The position numbers and the translations under genes are program-made. Below are positions 1 to 10,707 of a stretch of DNA of 64,000 nt, piece after piece. Positions within the stretch are counted from its first letter, which is position 1, and each line of letters opens with the position of its first letter. This stretch comes from Cenococcum geophilum 1.58 (taxonomy: Eukaryota; Ascomycota; Dothideomycetes; Gloniales; Gloniaceae): the NCBI GenBank assembly GCA_001692895.1, contig KV748176.1:5857092-5921091 (forward strand), read 5' to 3'. The notes beneath the pieces were generated by a model. The model saw nothing but the letters and a program-made list of their open reading frames with translations. It made no database searches and was not told where the DNA came from.

Positions 1-317
1 CATGCATTGAGGTAGTTGTGCTTGAAGAATCGGTTTGCTGGACCCCCGGCATCGTGTGCAGCGTGTATTCCAATACCCCTCCCCAGTCCCCACTGAGGGA
101 CCTATTGGTTGATGTGGCGATATGGACTGCATCTGACGACGAAATGGCACAACTCTCAAATTGTGGCTACCCTGTGGAGTTTGTCGTGGGGCTTATGGCG
201 GCTCTTTCGTCTCTCCGTCAGAAAGGGTTGAAAGGGAAGCCACCTTACAAGAGGGATCCCTGCCTGTATCACGAGCATAAAAAGACGGGAATGGCATGTC
301 ACAGAGAGAAGTCATAG
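1..317 (+). CDS. C-terminal part of a BTB/POZ-type protein (5' end outside window)
   Basis: The reading frame is open from the left window edge to a TAG at 315-317, so the start lies upstream. The visible part has a tyrosine-asparagine-threonine-proline segment (YSNTP) followed by SPLRDLLVDV, then a segment on the pattern YPxEFVVxLM, and it ends with a CLYHEH motif. This order (YxNTP, SPLRxLLVD, YPxEF, CxYHxH) is what I know from the region C-terminal to the BTB domain in many fungal BTB proteins. The BTB domain itself would lie upstream and is not seen. Such proteins are usually uncharacterised protein-interaction factors. The family call rests on motif recall, not on an alignment. Confidence 0.6.
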   Translation, partial: CIEVVVLEESVCWTPGIVCSVYSNTPPQSPLRDLLVDVAIWTASDDEMAQLSNCGYPVEFVVGLMAALSSLRQKGLKGKPPYKRDPCLYHEHKKTGMACHREKS

Positions 318-1384
318 ACATAGGAACATCGTTGGAGCAGGGAAGTTTACATCTGTTGAGAGTGTTCAATGTCTCTTTGTTCGTCCCTCTGCCGGTTCTA
401 GCTTTTGTTGGAATTTTGAAGATATTTCTCACCAAGATAAGTGTATTTATGGATCGCTAGGACTTCAATCGGGTTATGGGGGCGGTTTGAAGGCCACTCT
501 ATTCAGAGGCTTATGTGCAGATACAATCTGTACGGTTTTGGGGTGCCTTACTAGGTTAGCTCATTTGGTTTTCTAGCCCTTGTTTAACACTTTACTGTTC
601 ATATAAACAGTCGTGGGCCGTGGGCATGGTATGGAAGCTTCAGGAAAGGAGATAGCTGTCCGCCATCAATACGAATTCGTATAGCGAGTTCGTGTTCTTC
701 AATTTGACTAATCTAAGTATAGCCGGTGCAGCCTATGGCCTGTGTCCGTGCTAGCATCACATCCTTTAGCAGGACAACATTCCCTTCTAGTATCATTCCC
801 ACATCATATACGCCCATGGCTTTGATTATATTTAGTTAACTTCTTTCTCCGACAAGCAACAGAGTCCCACTGACCTATCAATCACTAAATGACAAGCGGA
901 TTCCGAATCAATTATTCTCGATCTATTACCAGAGGTAAGTGCACACGGCACGGCTAGGGCAAAAGTCGCTTGAAGAAGCTTACAAGCCCATTAATGCTTA
1001 TTGAGCGCACCTGTTTACCTTCCTATGCAATCACCTTTGCTATTCCTCACCGCCATACATAAAGGCTACTACATATCTAGTATCAACTCCACATATTTCA
1101 AGTTAAAATTGTTTACAACCTTCTCTATGATCTACGGAAATTCCTACCATGCAAGACTCAATCTGCCAATAGACCTTTCTTCGCACATCTATTGTGCTAC
1201 AAAAGTATCCATTGAAATACTTCAAGCTAGTTAAAGGATGTGGACCATTTAAATAGTACAGTGTTATGATAGCGATCAAACATTCTTTTGACCGATTGTT
1301 GATTTTACCCAAAGACCGCTCCGACCTTTCCGATTTCTCCAAATTCCTCCACTTCCTCCACTTCTCCTAGTCCTCCTGGTCCTC
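318..1384. other. Intergenic, no supported gene
   Basis: Only short frames occur here on both strands, without a recognisable motif or splice pattern. Positions 1343-1386 are a purine/pyrimidine-biased stretch (CTCCTCC-like on the plus strand). Confidence 0.5.
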
Positions 1385-1717
1385 CTAAGCCTCTTCATTC
1401 TGTTTCACTTTATCCTCAAAAGACCCGACCGCCAACACCACCACCGTCACTGCAAACGCGAGCACCGACTTCCCCGCAGCCGTAAGCGCCATGACGTCAT
1501 ACCAATGCAGCTTCCGGCCCCTCAACTTCATGCAATCCGGCCGCCTCCCCTCCTCCTCACTCCCATTCAGCGCCCCCGACGCCGTCACCCGGTCCACCTG
1601 ACACTGCATATAGAAAGCTCCTAATGCCATGATAGAAGATCTTGGGAAGTTTGTCGGAGGGAGGTTTTGTTGTCCATTCTGTGGGCCCACACGCTGATAT
1701 TCATGGAGTTTCCGCAT
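1385..1717 (-). CDS. Hypothetical small protein with a C-terminal hydrophobic segment
   Basis: A 110-residue frame starts at an ATG at 1717-1715. A second in-frame ATG at 1630 would give about 81 residues. The part after that second ATG lies in DNA that is clearly richer in GC than its surroundings, which suggests real coding sequence. The C-terminal half has a hydrophobic run (approximately VMALTAAGKSVLAFAVTVVV) that could be a single membrane helix, followed by an acidic tail. It could be the last exon of a longer gene whose upstream exons I could not define. I do not recognise the family. Confidence 0.3.
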   Translation of the reverse strand: MRKLHEYQRVGPQNGQQNLPPTNFPRSSIMALGAFYMQCQVDRVTASGALNGSEEEGRRPDCMKLRGRKLHWYDVMALTAAGKSVLAFAVTVVVLAVGSFEDKVKQNEEA

Positions 1718-2472
1718 ACAAGAGAACAGAACTCTTTTTTTGCGGTATTAATAATTACATGTCTTGATATGAGTTCCGATCTATCCGCTCATCGATTGCC
1801 GATTGAGTATTTTGCCAATCGAGTATACGCAGGTGAGTCAGTATATGCCGGTTGGTCAGCACACACCAGTGTCCCGGGCTCCGGGGCTGTAAGTTAATTG
1901 GTTGTACACATAGTACATGCTAGTCAGATGGCTTCATGGGGCTTCGAGGGTGGTCGTTGTTTCACGCGTTTGTCGAGCAACGCAATCAGTATCATCAATC
2001 ACTGGTAGGTCATAGCAGGGATGGTTGAAAAGTCGCTTCACCCTGTCCTAAAGTTTGGCCCCCTAATCGGTAACCGGCTGGATCCTTCAGCTCTGTTGGC
2101 GGCGCCTCTTAATGCAAGTTTATACAAATCCGGCGTTTATTTCTGCCCAAGGAGAATGATATTCTCTTTATTCTTAACTCTGAAAAAAGAAGAGCGGTAT
2201 GTCATATTATTATCCTTTGAATTGCGTAAATATTTTCGACGACAGTTTGACCTAAATACAACACAAGATACGGCAATATTACTTCCAGTCGTACTACTAT
2301 TTAGCTTTTATTTTAATTTACAGAAAACCCTTAAAACTGGTCACTTAATTACCGGTATTTACGTTGTACCCCTTTTTATATCTATCTAATAATTTGAAGA
2401 ACTCACTATGGCCACGAAGACTCCTCGATTTGTTGCTCTCCTAAAGCCAACTAGAAACTTTTTCCTACACCC
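1718..2472. other. Intergenic, no supported gene
   Basis: AT content rises towards 2160-2400. A 122-codon plus-strand frame at 2021-2389 has no recognisable motif and looks like chance. Confidence 0.45.
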
Positions 2473-2908
2473 CAGTGGTCTTAGTAATGAATGCATGCAT
2501 ATTTTGGCCAAATATTCATTCAATTCATAAGCGCGCCAAAATATTCATGATTTGAATGCATATAATGAATATAGGTTAGGTAAGCTCTATTACCAGTCTT
2601 GGTATAGTGTTATAATTAATCATCATCGTCGCTAACGCCTTCCTATACCCTACCCTAATTCTTAACCACATTTATACCTAATATAAGCTCCTTCTTCCAT
2701 CCTACTATAAGCCCTATTCTTATCCACGACTTTAAGCACTCCATTTACTTAATATTCACTGGTTTAAGCCTTGTTTGTTACTATATGTATATTCATAAGC
2801 TTATGAATAATTCAATTCATAAAGGAAAAAAATATTCAATGCATATCATTTGTTATGAATGAATATATTCATAAAAATGAATGAATAAAAATATTCTTAA
2901 GACCACTG
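2473..2908. mobile_element. hAT-type MITE, 436 bp, with 8-bp target duplication
   Basis: The ends are an 11-bp perfect terminal inverted repeat (CAGTGGTCTTA at 2473-2483 and its complement at 2898-2908). The element is flanked by identical 8-bp direct repeats CTACACCC at 2465-2472 and 2909-2916. An 8-bp duplication with CAGTG-type ends is diagnostic of hAT transposons. The interior is AT-rich and full of ATTCAT/ATGAAT motifs that can pair across the element, and it has no transposase, so it must be non-autonomous. Confidence 0.85.
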
Positions 2909-3320
2909 CTACACCCTATAAGCACGACTGTATTTGCCAGTGTAATCACTCCCATCAACGCCGCACTTAATTCCGGGCGATGCTGTATAATGAGAGCTCG
3001 TGAGCTACTTGTAGAGCTGAACCAGAATCTATGGACGTCATGCGGAGCAGGGGTCGTTGTCACGGATCCACTAATACAGATAAACCCTTCTGTCAACGTT
3101 ATACGGGCACAGGATTGGCCTCAATAGCCTATAATTAGGGCTATTAGAGCCATAATTAGAGGATTAAGATTGGCTCTCTACAGCCAATTTTATAGTAGTA
3201 GCTTTAATAGACCTTTTATTAGTTTATATAAAGAGTTATCCTCATTTCTACTAAAATTGGCGACTATCCCCTTATTGTGGTGAAATCTACATATATATTC
3301 TCTGCCCTCCTTTGTGTCTG
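2909..3320. other. Intergenic, diffuse repeats of GGGCTATTAGAGC type
   Basis: The motif GGGCTATTAGAGC occurs near 3140 and again near 3726, and related forms occur near 3790-3840 and 3976. This suggests remains of a short repeat whose ends I could not fix. No gene is supported. Confidence 0.35.
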
Positions 3321-3442
3321 TCTCTGCTTCTCCCTCTCTCTCCCTCTCCCTCTTTCTCTCCCTCTCCCTCTTTCTCTCCCTCTCCCTCTCCCTCTTTCTC
3401 TCCCTCTCCCTCTTTCTCTCCCTCTCCCTCCCCACTTCTCTC
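3321..3442. repeat. Polypyrimidine (CCCTCT/CTTTCT) low-complexity tract
   Basis: About 120 bases are almost only C and T on the plus strand, built of CCTCTCCCTCTTTCTCT-like units. Long frames on either strand here are products of the repeat. Confidence 0.9.
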
Positions 3443-4130
3443 TTCTTCTTTCCTTCCTATCTATAGCTAATAAAGTAACAGATAGAATCGCGGTAGAGAC
3501 GGACAGAGCCAGAGCCAGAGAGGTGGAGAAGCAAGGCCATGAGGTAGTAACGAAGTGGTAGCAAAGTTATCGTAGTCGTCGGAGTTGTCGGCGGTATCGG
3601 AGGTGGTAACAAGGGAGGCCTGGAGACGAGGTAGTATATATATAGCAGACTAATTTAGTATTTTTTCTATATTATGTATTTGCATGTAAAAGCACTACTA
3701 CAAAGTAGTGATATACTACCTAATTAGGGCTATTAGAGCTCTAAAAAGGGTTGATCAACGGTTGATAATTGCGCTCCTATATAGCCCTAAAATCAAGCTC
3801 TACGAGCTTTTAGAAAGGGCTCAAATAGCCTCTAAAACCGATGTTTATATCACCGGGTGCCCGTAGGGGATCGTGGTGTCGCCACAATTGTGTCGACCAA
3901 AATCGGATTTGCTGTTGCCTACCACACTGTAACTTACCCCTCCTTTGTTACCTGCACCTACCTTATATATATAAAGGGCTCCTAGAGCCAGCTTGAATAG
4001 ACAGAGTTCTCATTCCGAATCGTCTGGTCAACAAATTGCGCGGGGTGGCAGCCTAGCGACTTGAATTAATAGCTGTATCCATTGACTCAATGGTTTGCAC
4101 CTTGCGTTACACTGCTGTTTCTCCGTCTGA
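3443..4130. other. Intergenic, no supported gene
   Basis: The stretch contains short AT-rich repeats, with a less AT-rich part at 3850-4130. No coding pattern was seen. Confidence 0.4.
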
Positions 4131-4681
4131 TTGGCATTATTGAAGAGAAGGACAACTCAGAGGAAACAGAAGACGTTCGCAGCCAATTTTTATTCCTGGA
4201 TTCCTTTCAAGAGTTTCTTCGAAAGAAAGAAGAAAGCCAGCGCTAGTACGGATATTCCTCGCCAAACTACACCGGGCAGAATGTTGGAATGGATCAACTT
4301 GCTTGGGGATCCTGGAAGCGCGATCCGGGGGAGTATTGCTCAGTTGAAGATTGACACCTGGACCGTAAGGAGACGCGTATGAACAATAAATTAGGTAATA
4401 AGCTCACCAACGAATTGGTCATTGATGCGTTGCTTACTATCACCGAAACGGCCTTTCGTACCTTGAAGACGGCTTCTCCCACCTCTAAAACGGAACAGCT
4501 TACGGTGATTGTAACACCGCCACCCCCGAGTATCATTGAACCCCAAAAATACCTAGCGTTGATTGACAAAACCAAATGGAACTTAGGATCTCCCGAGCAA
4601 ATACTAGCCGGCTGGCTAGGGGGGAAGAACATTCGTATGCACATAAAAGGCTTCATGAACCCATTAGTTATTTGCGAATGA
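4131..4681 (+). pseudogene. Possible decayed coding region (two overlapping frames), unknown
   Basis: Coding-like composition runs through here in shifting frames. A basic N-terminal frame ends at a TGA that overlaps the ATG of the next frame (ATGA at 4379-4382). The second frame runs 100 codons to 4681 and includes a PPPPS turn and a WNLGSPEQILAGWLG segment. A third frame near 4135-4240 reads as an acidic, lysine-rich helix. The sudden frame changes suggest a gene broken by small indels, but no family is recognised and chance frames are not excluded. Confidence 0.2.
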
Positions 4682-5562
4682 GATTTTCGGTTCAATAATG
4701 CTCCCAATATTTCTACCATTGAAACTTTCTCATGTCTGCCGAAGAGCAATCATTTTCTTTACTGGCTGTAACAGCTTTTGACCAGCTCGAGGAAAGATCT
4801 TCCCGGTAAGACGACTTAGTCAGTTAGCTGCATGAACCGGAAGGCTGAATTTAGGATTGTGCTAACGCAGTTATTTCGGCATGATCTGGAGCGTTTATAA
4901 GTAGGGCTCCTGGCAAGGAGCTCGACGGACAAGGCTGGGATCAACTAGTATGTTTTAGGAAGCTCTATGGGAAGTAATACCGGCGAAATGGTTCCGAGGG
5001 TTCGCATGGCGCTGGCATTTGATGCGAGCTCCTGCAGTCCTCAGAAACTTCTCGTTCGCGCATGAAAAAAAAAATCGAGGCACCTTTATGTTGCGCTCGT
5101 GACAGGTAGTGATGAAACAAACCGGGCAGCTCGAAATAGACTTGCTTAGGTTCGCTAGAAATCGCACGCAATAATTGCGTCTCAGCTCGTTGAGCTCGGT
5201 TCCAATCAAGCCTCGTGCATGTGCGGAGGCTGGACCCATGGAACAGAACTAGCCAAGGAAAGCTTCTCTCGACGCCATGCCTTCTCCACTGGACACACGC
5301 CATGTCATCCTCGAGCGCCACCGAATAAAAGCAATCTGTCAGTTATCCTCAAACACTAGGATTTACTGACCATCAGCTCTTCTATCTAAATAGCGTATGC
5401 ACTTAGTTTTACTATCATCTCGAGCGACATCTACACATGCATTTGTTTCCCCTTATCGCAGCTAGATTGATTTGCGAGGAAATTGTGTCTTTCTTGAGTC
5501 GCAACCTTGTCAGCTTTCAGGAGTTCTCAGCCGCATGCAGGGGCTGATCAGCAGGCAAACTC
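4682..5562. other. Intergenic, no supported gene
   Basis: Overlapping minus-strand frames at 4955-5321 are about 100 codons long but show no family motif, and the two overlap in different frames. I could not decide whether either is real. Confidence 0.4.
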
Positions 5563-5900
5563 CAGGCAAAACTTCTTAGTACGATATGGGTTTTGGCGCC
5601 AAATGTATCGTAATACCAATGGTATTGTTATATCAAGAGTCACGTGTAGGGTGAATAAGCAGTAAAACTTTAATAAAAAGTGGATCTTAAAGCCTAAAGG
5701 GTATAGAATTCCCTCCTTATGGGCCAGATATACCCCATTCCCATACAACCAGCCACACCGATATCGGTGGTAGAGCTTAACAATATCGTCAAAAGTCAGA
5801 TTCTCGATAGTTACACCAAAGGAGGCTTGATCAGGGTGTGTAGATCGTAATACAAAATGTATCGTTATATACCTGGTATCGTATTAAGGAGTTTTGCCTG
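5563..5900. mobile_element. MITE-like element with about 24-bp terminal inverted repeats
   Basis: The left end (CAGGCAAAACTTCTTAGTAC... at 5563) and the reverse complement of the right end (ending at 5900) match over about 24 bases with two transitions. Inner segments around ATGTATCGTAATAC are also inverted. No coding capacity and no clear target duplication were seen, so the exact ends are uncertain. Confidence 0.55.
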
Positions 5901-6159
5901 TACGTACATGTTCAAAACTCATTGATGCTTCCGTCAAATGCGCCTGGGGCTTTGACAAAATCGGCGTTCGCCCCACATCATTCGCTTTCGATGCTGCCTA
6001 ATGGCGTCCAGGTTGTCTGAACGGGTGTATTGGCATTTTGAGCCGCGATGCACCTGGCGGGCGGCATAATAGTCAGAATGGAGCCCCCCCTGGTTCGGCG
6101 CTTTGTGTCGCCCTCCAAACCTTTTTGCTTGCTATCTATGTCGCATCCAGTCGCAATAA

Positions 6160-8781
6160 ATGCCGCAATCCGAATCCCCCGAACGCGGGCGGCCTGAGTC
6201 TACAGTACAGGAACCGGACACATATTCCTACAAAAACTTGAAATCCGACACTTCACTACGCCTCCTTACCCTTCAAGGAGCAGAAGGGAGGAACTTGATC
6301 ATTTGCGAATTGAATGAGGTCGACCCTCAAAAGATCGAAGACGACAATGCTAAGAGGAAAGCTAATGTTGCTGCAAATGGCAACGCAAATGGCAGTGCCA
6401 AAGGCGGACTTCGACAGAAGCCGGAAGGACCATCAGATCTGCCAGTTCAGTTCGGTGGGACTCCAGAGAAACCTCTTGGCGATCCAGTCTCTCAACAAAA
6501 CCCCCTAACTTCACTCGAACCAACCCCGACATATGAGGCACTCTCGTGGTGCTGGGGAGATGACGCAGAAAAACCAAAAGTAGAAATCCGGATTCGAGAG
6601 AAAAATGAAGCCGGGGAATGGCGGTCATATCCAATGAAAATTGCTTGGACGCTTGCCGAAGCTCTATATTCGCTCCGATACCCCGGGAAAGACAGGAATC
6701 TTTGGGTTGATGCCATCTGTATTAATCAGGAAGATGTGGATGAGAGGAATAGACAGGTCCAAATGATGACCGAAATATACGGCGGTGCCACTCAGGTCTG
6801 TGTATGGCTTGGTACCGCTACCAAGGAGAGCGCGCGAGCCTTGAACTTCATTCGTGACAACGTTATCAAGTTATGGAAGTTCGACGAACTCTGTGCGAAG
6901 CAAGAATCAAGCAAAGATTGGAAGGTGTTCCTGGATCTTATGAATCGAGCTTGGTTTTCAAGGCGCTGGGTGGTCCAGGAAATTGCATTGGCTCGCGAAG
7001 CCAAGGTCTACTGCGGCTCCGACAACATCGACTGGCAAGACTTCGCTGACGCCGTGTCACTTTTCGTAGAGGTGGAGTCTGCGACCCATCGTCTCTCTGA
7101 AATCATGNGACGGGACGAGCAATTCCACCATGTGCCAGACTTTTTTGGTTACGTCTCTGCGCTTGGTGCTACCGTTCTTGTCGAAGCAGTCAATACTCTT
7201 TTTCGAGAGTCTATGGACGGAGACAAACGCAGACGTGAACCACTTCTGGGGATCGAGTATCTGGTATCCAAAATGACAGTTTTTGATGTTACCGAACCTC
7301 GAGATGCTATTTACGCGCTGCTGGCAATCGCGAAGGATACTGCACCAAGAGCCGCTAGCCAACAGAATGCTGATGACAAGAAGCCTGGTGCACGGCAAAT
7401 TCAGCGGTGGGCAAAGAATACCACCGCAAGGCCATACCGAGTAAATTACGAACAACCCGTCGTAGATATTTGTCAAACGTTCACCATATTTTGCATTCGT
7501 CAAGCAGCACAAGTAGATCCCACCAGTGCCTTGGACATAATTTGTAGGCCTTGGGCTCCGGCGAAGTTGAAGCGGGATGGTGACACTTCTTCAGCGAGTT
7601 CAGAGGCTGGTGGGGCTGTGGACGATGATGCTTTACCTTCTTGGATTCCCAGTTCGAATTGCTCTGCTCATGGCTTTTTCCCGCAGGCGGGAGGGGAGAA
7701 AATGGGCCGGAAGAATGCCGACCCACTTGTTGGCCTTCCTGGACTTGGCCAGAAAAATTATTCTGCAGCGGGGGCGAAAACCGTTGATCGCTTCGCTTTA
7801 AGGTTCAAAAAAAGAATGCACTCATACAGCATGTATGTGAGCGGATTCCGGCTCGACGAAATCATGAGGAAAGAGGTTGGTTCCCAAGGAGGCAATATAC
7901 CGGTGCAGTGGCTTGATGCAGCGAACTGGAAAAATACTGAACTATATCCACCGCAAGATTTTTGGAAAACTCTTGTTGCCGACCGAGGACCCCATGGCCG
8001 AAACCCTCCAGCATTCTACCCTCGAGCCTGCAGAGAGTCGGTAAACAAGGGAGGCAAAGAGAGCGGAATAATTAATACCGAGGCACTGATTGATCATGGA
8101 AGGTGCTCAATCGTGGCTGAGTTTTTACGAAGAGTTCAAGCTGTTATCTGGAGACGATCCCTCATGCGCACTCGAAACAAAAAACTCGGTCTTGTTCACG
8201 AAGATGCTGAAGAAGGCGATCTGATTTGCATTTTATACGGCTGTACAGTGCCAGTGGTTCTTCGCAGGGTGGAGAAATGTCCAAAAGAAATAGAGGCAGA
8301 GATCAAAGCTGGCCAGGAGGAATACAACGCTAAAATCACGGAAGCCGTCACGAAGATCCAGAAGATAGTTCGGGAGAGGAAAAGGGTGAGAGAGAAAAGA
8401 AAGCTGCCTCGAAAGTACATAAAGACTGGGAAGAAAGTGATTTTGGTATCACTCATACTTCTTTTCATTTTACTTCTCTTGCACAACAGGATTGGCGATC
8501 GGACAGTACGGGGTGTCTTCGCAGATCTTCAAATCCCACTCGTACCCATCGCCATAGCGGCGGTCATTTCGCTTACGCCAGAAACCATCTTTTGGAGATA
8601 CTACTACAGAGCTCACCGGCTTCTCCAGTCGGATAAGGCGATTAATACAAGGAAATTGAACGAAAGACACGTCTATTATCGACTTCTCGGAGAGTGCTAC
8701 GTCCACGGTATGATGAATGGAGAGGCAATACTTTACCAGAACGAGAAGGGAATCAAGCAAGAAATTTTTGAAATTCGATAG
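6160..8781 (+). CDS. HET-domain (heterokaryon incompatibility) protein with C-terminal membrane segments
   Basis: A single 873-codon frame starts at the ATG at 6160. The N-terminus has the lead-in typical of the family (LRLLTLQG, then IICELNEV). A low-complexity Ala/Asn/Gly/Lys insert follows, then the HET domain: YEALSWCWGD from residue 125, LWVDAICINQ at 181-190, QMMTEIYGGATQVCVWLG at about 201-218, and FSRRWVVQEIALA near 266. Residues around 485-530 show the common downstream LPSWIPS and NADPLVGLPG motifs. Near the C-terminus are two hydrophobic segments (about 759-778 and 792-812) after a basic, charged helical stretch, so membrane anchoring is possible. HET proteins trigger cell death after fusion of incompatible hyphae. 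An ambiguous base at 7108 (codon NGA, residue 317) leaves open a TGA stop. No intron is needed. Confidence 0.88.
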   Translation: MPQSESPERGRPESTVQEPDTYSYKNLKSDTSLRLLTLQGAEGRNLIICELNEVDPQKIEDDNAKRKANVAANGNANGSAKGGLRQKPEGPSDLPVQFGGTPEKPLGDPVSQQNPLTSLEPTPTYEALSWCWGDDAEKPKVEIRIREKNEAGEWRSYPMKIAWTLAEALYSLRYPGKDRNLWVDAICINQEDVDERNRQVQMMTEIYGGATQVCVWLGTATKESARALNFIRDNVIKLWKFDELCAKQESSKDWKVFLDLMNRAWFSRRWVVQEIALAREAKVYCGSDNIDWQDFADAVSLFVEVESATHRLSEIMXRDEQFHHVPDFFGYVSALGATVLVEAVNTLFRESMDGDKRRREPLLGIEYLVSKMTVFDVTEPRDAIYALLAIAKDTAPRAASQQNADDKKPGARQIQRWAKNTTARPYRVNYEQPVVDICQTFTIFCIRQAAQVDPTSALDIICRPWAPAKLKRDGDTSSASSEAGGAVDDDALPSWIPSSNCSAHGFFPQAGGEKMGRKNADPLVGLPGLGQKNYSAAGAKTVDRFALRFKKRMHSYSMYVSGFRLDEIMRKEVGSQGGNIPVQWLDAANWKNTELYPPQDFWKTLVADRGPHGRNPPAFYPRACRESVNKGGKESGIINTEALIDHGRCSIVAEFLRRVQAVIWRRSLMRTRNKKLGLVHEDAEEGDLICILYGCTVPVVLRRVEKCPKEIEAEIKAGQEEYNAKITEAVTKIQKIVRERKRVREKRKLPRKYIKTGKKVILVSLILLFILLLLHNRIGDRTVRGVFADLQIPLVPIAIAAVISLTPETIFWRYYYRAHRLLQSDKAINTRKLNERHVYYRLLGECYVHGMMNGEAILYQNEKGIKQEIFEIR

Positions 8782-10707
8782 CGTCAAGGTACGTGTAAAG
8801 AACAAACGTCATTCAATGTTTACCTAGAATGATCGTCAACTACAATACCTATTGACCAAGATCAAAGATGTGGCTAACGTACCGCGTAATAATAGAATAG
8901 TCTCCTAGATTCCCACGCGATTTTAAGATGTTATTTAACGCTATTGCTAATAAGGGTAACGAGTGCTCTATTAAGATTGGTGAGGAGAGATGCTTTTCAG
9001 AGAGCGAGAGGTTCAGCATCGAGCTGTCTGGGGGGTTTGGTTAATCGCAGCGATATGGAAGGCATATTATTTAGTACTGGGACGACGTTTCAAATTGCTA
9101 TCATTGGTAAATGTTCTGAGAGATTTTGGTCAATAACGGTGTAATTCATTGATTCTCAAACCAGACCTCAGATTATGTTCTTGTAGATATCATCACTTGA
9201 AGATAGCGTCCAAAGCTTTATGTTATTTGTGAGCATTGTCCTTTCAAACGTTGGAAGTTGGTAGTGATCCATGTTTTCCATTTGCGTTATACTAGAGAGC
9301 TCGTACCATCTGCCTGCCACATCGAGTGTGCACGCATATTTGTACAGTTTCTTACGAAGAGAGCTACGTCTAAGTGCGCACTTTGAGCCTGGTCGATTAC
9401 ATCGAGTAGACTTGAAAACGAGCGTGAAGAGGAAGTGTTAGGTATGCCGGCACCCATAACGAAAACTTTATTTGAAAATGGACAGGCCAAACAAGCAACT
9501 TCTCGCAAAGTTACGGCTGCTAGTTGTATTGTGATGCTTGTACAGCAGTTAAGAAGGCTGAGGTTGGGAGCCGAAACGAAACGATCTAATTGCGAATTAG
9601 AAGATGTCGGGCAGTCAGGCCCTTGTGGTTGAACTGACAATGCCGTCGGCCACAAACAACGCCCACCGTGACCGCCGCTTGGCTTTGGACTGAAAGGAGG
9701 AAATAATTTGAGGGGCTAAGAGGTATAATGCCGGGCTGTGCTTAATCAAATAGCAAGTCCTTGATGACGATTGAATACATGATTAACACCGAGTCTTTCG
9801 TAACATTCAGATGGATTTTGAGGCGAATGCCGTAAGTGAGGTTTGTTGGTCAAGAGACGGGAACTGGATAAAGCCGTGAGAATCTCCAAAGGGCTGTTAT
9901 CTGTAAAGCGTTCGATTGACGCATAAGAGAAGATCGAATGCATCCGGGGAAAGCGATGCAGCAGGATGCAGGGCTCTCAGCCTCTGGCGGAAGGCAAGGT
10001 TAGAATGACCGGCCGGGACATAGGCGAAGGTGGAAGCTACAGTAAGCCAAATAGCAGTTCGTCCGCTGCCTTGAGAAAAGAAGTGCAGAGGTCTCCTCTC
10101 GGTGGGCCGGGCAACAGAACATCGTCACTATTGTCTAGCAGCAGCTTATCACACGACAGTACAGCCTTTCACTCTTACCGGTGTCATTTAGAGATACCCT
10201 TCGGATTAAGGCGTTGTTCTGGCCCCCAGGTTAGCAACATGTCCGCTTCTTAATGGCAGCACGAAGGCCTGGCAATAAGCTAGGCAACAACGTTCCCGCA
10301 CCGACGCCGCAAAACAACGCAATGTTCGCTATCCGCAGCATCCAGAGGTATATAAATAATTGTAAAATGCTAGAATTGCCATTTACATACAAAGAGTGTT
10401 TGTTACTATTCTGCGAAAACTTCAAATCTTTGGTTAACAAGTCCGTGCTGTGAGCATACCCTGAACTAATTTGCCAAGCCCTGTTGCGAGGCAACCGTAA
10501 AACAAGTAAAAGTCCTACCAAACCTTACAAGGGCACGGACTTTTTCACCAGCGGACTCTTACGAAGGACCTGGAGCTTGTCCCACCTTTTTTTAAACCCG
10601 TGGAGGATACATACAGCGGGAGATTAGGAGCTCACTTAAGAGATCTGGCTTTTGGAGACCATTTTTTTCATCATATATATAGCGTATTTTAACCTATATT
10701 AAAAACA
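8782..10707. other. Long intergenic region without supported gene
   Basis: Base composition is like that of the neighbouring genes. Frames of 65-122 codons exist (for example 9287-9655 minus, 10231-10521 minus) but none starts convincingly, splices, or shows a family motif. Decayed exons are possible. AAAAACA at 10701-10707 directly precedes the start of the acyltransferase pseudogene. Confidence 0.4.

Noticed and set aside
2021..2389. 122-codon plus frame
   Set aside because: No ATG-context support, no motif, AT-rich second half and no splice pattern; likely chance.
3190..3561. Long frames on both strands (Arg/Glu-rich minus, Leu/Pro/Ser-rich plus)
   Set aside because: They are translations of the polypyrimidine repeat.
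4955..5321. Two overlapping minus frames of about 100 codons
   Set aside because: They overlap in different frames, the longer opens with GTG, and neither shows a known motif.
9287..9655. 122-codon minus frame
   Set aside because: It opens with TTG, not ATG. The amino-acid pattern looked faintly protein-like but no family fits. A decayed exon is possible.
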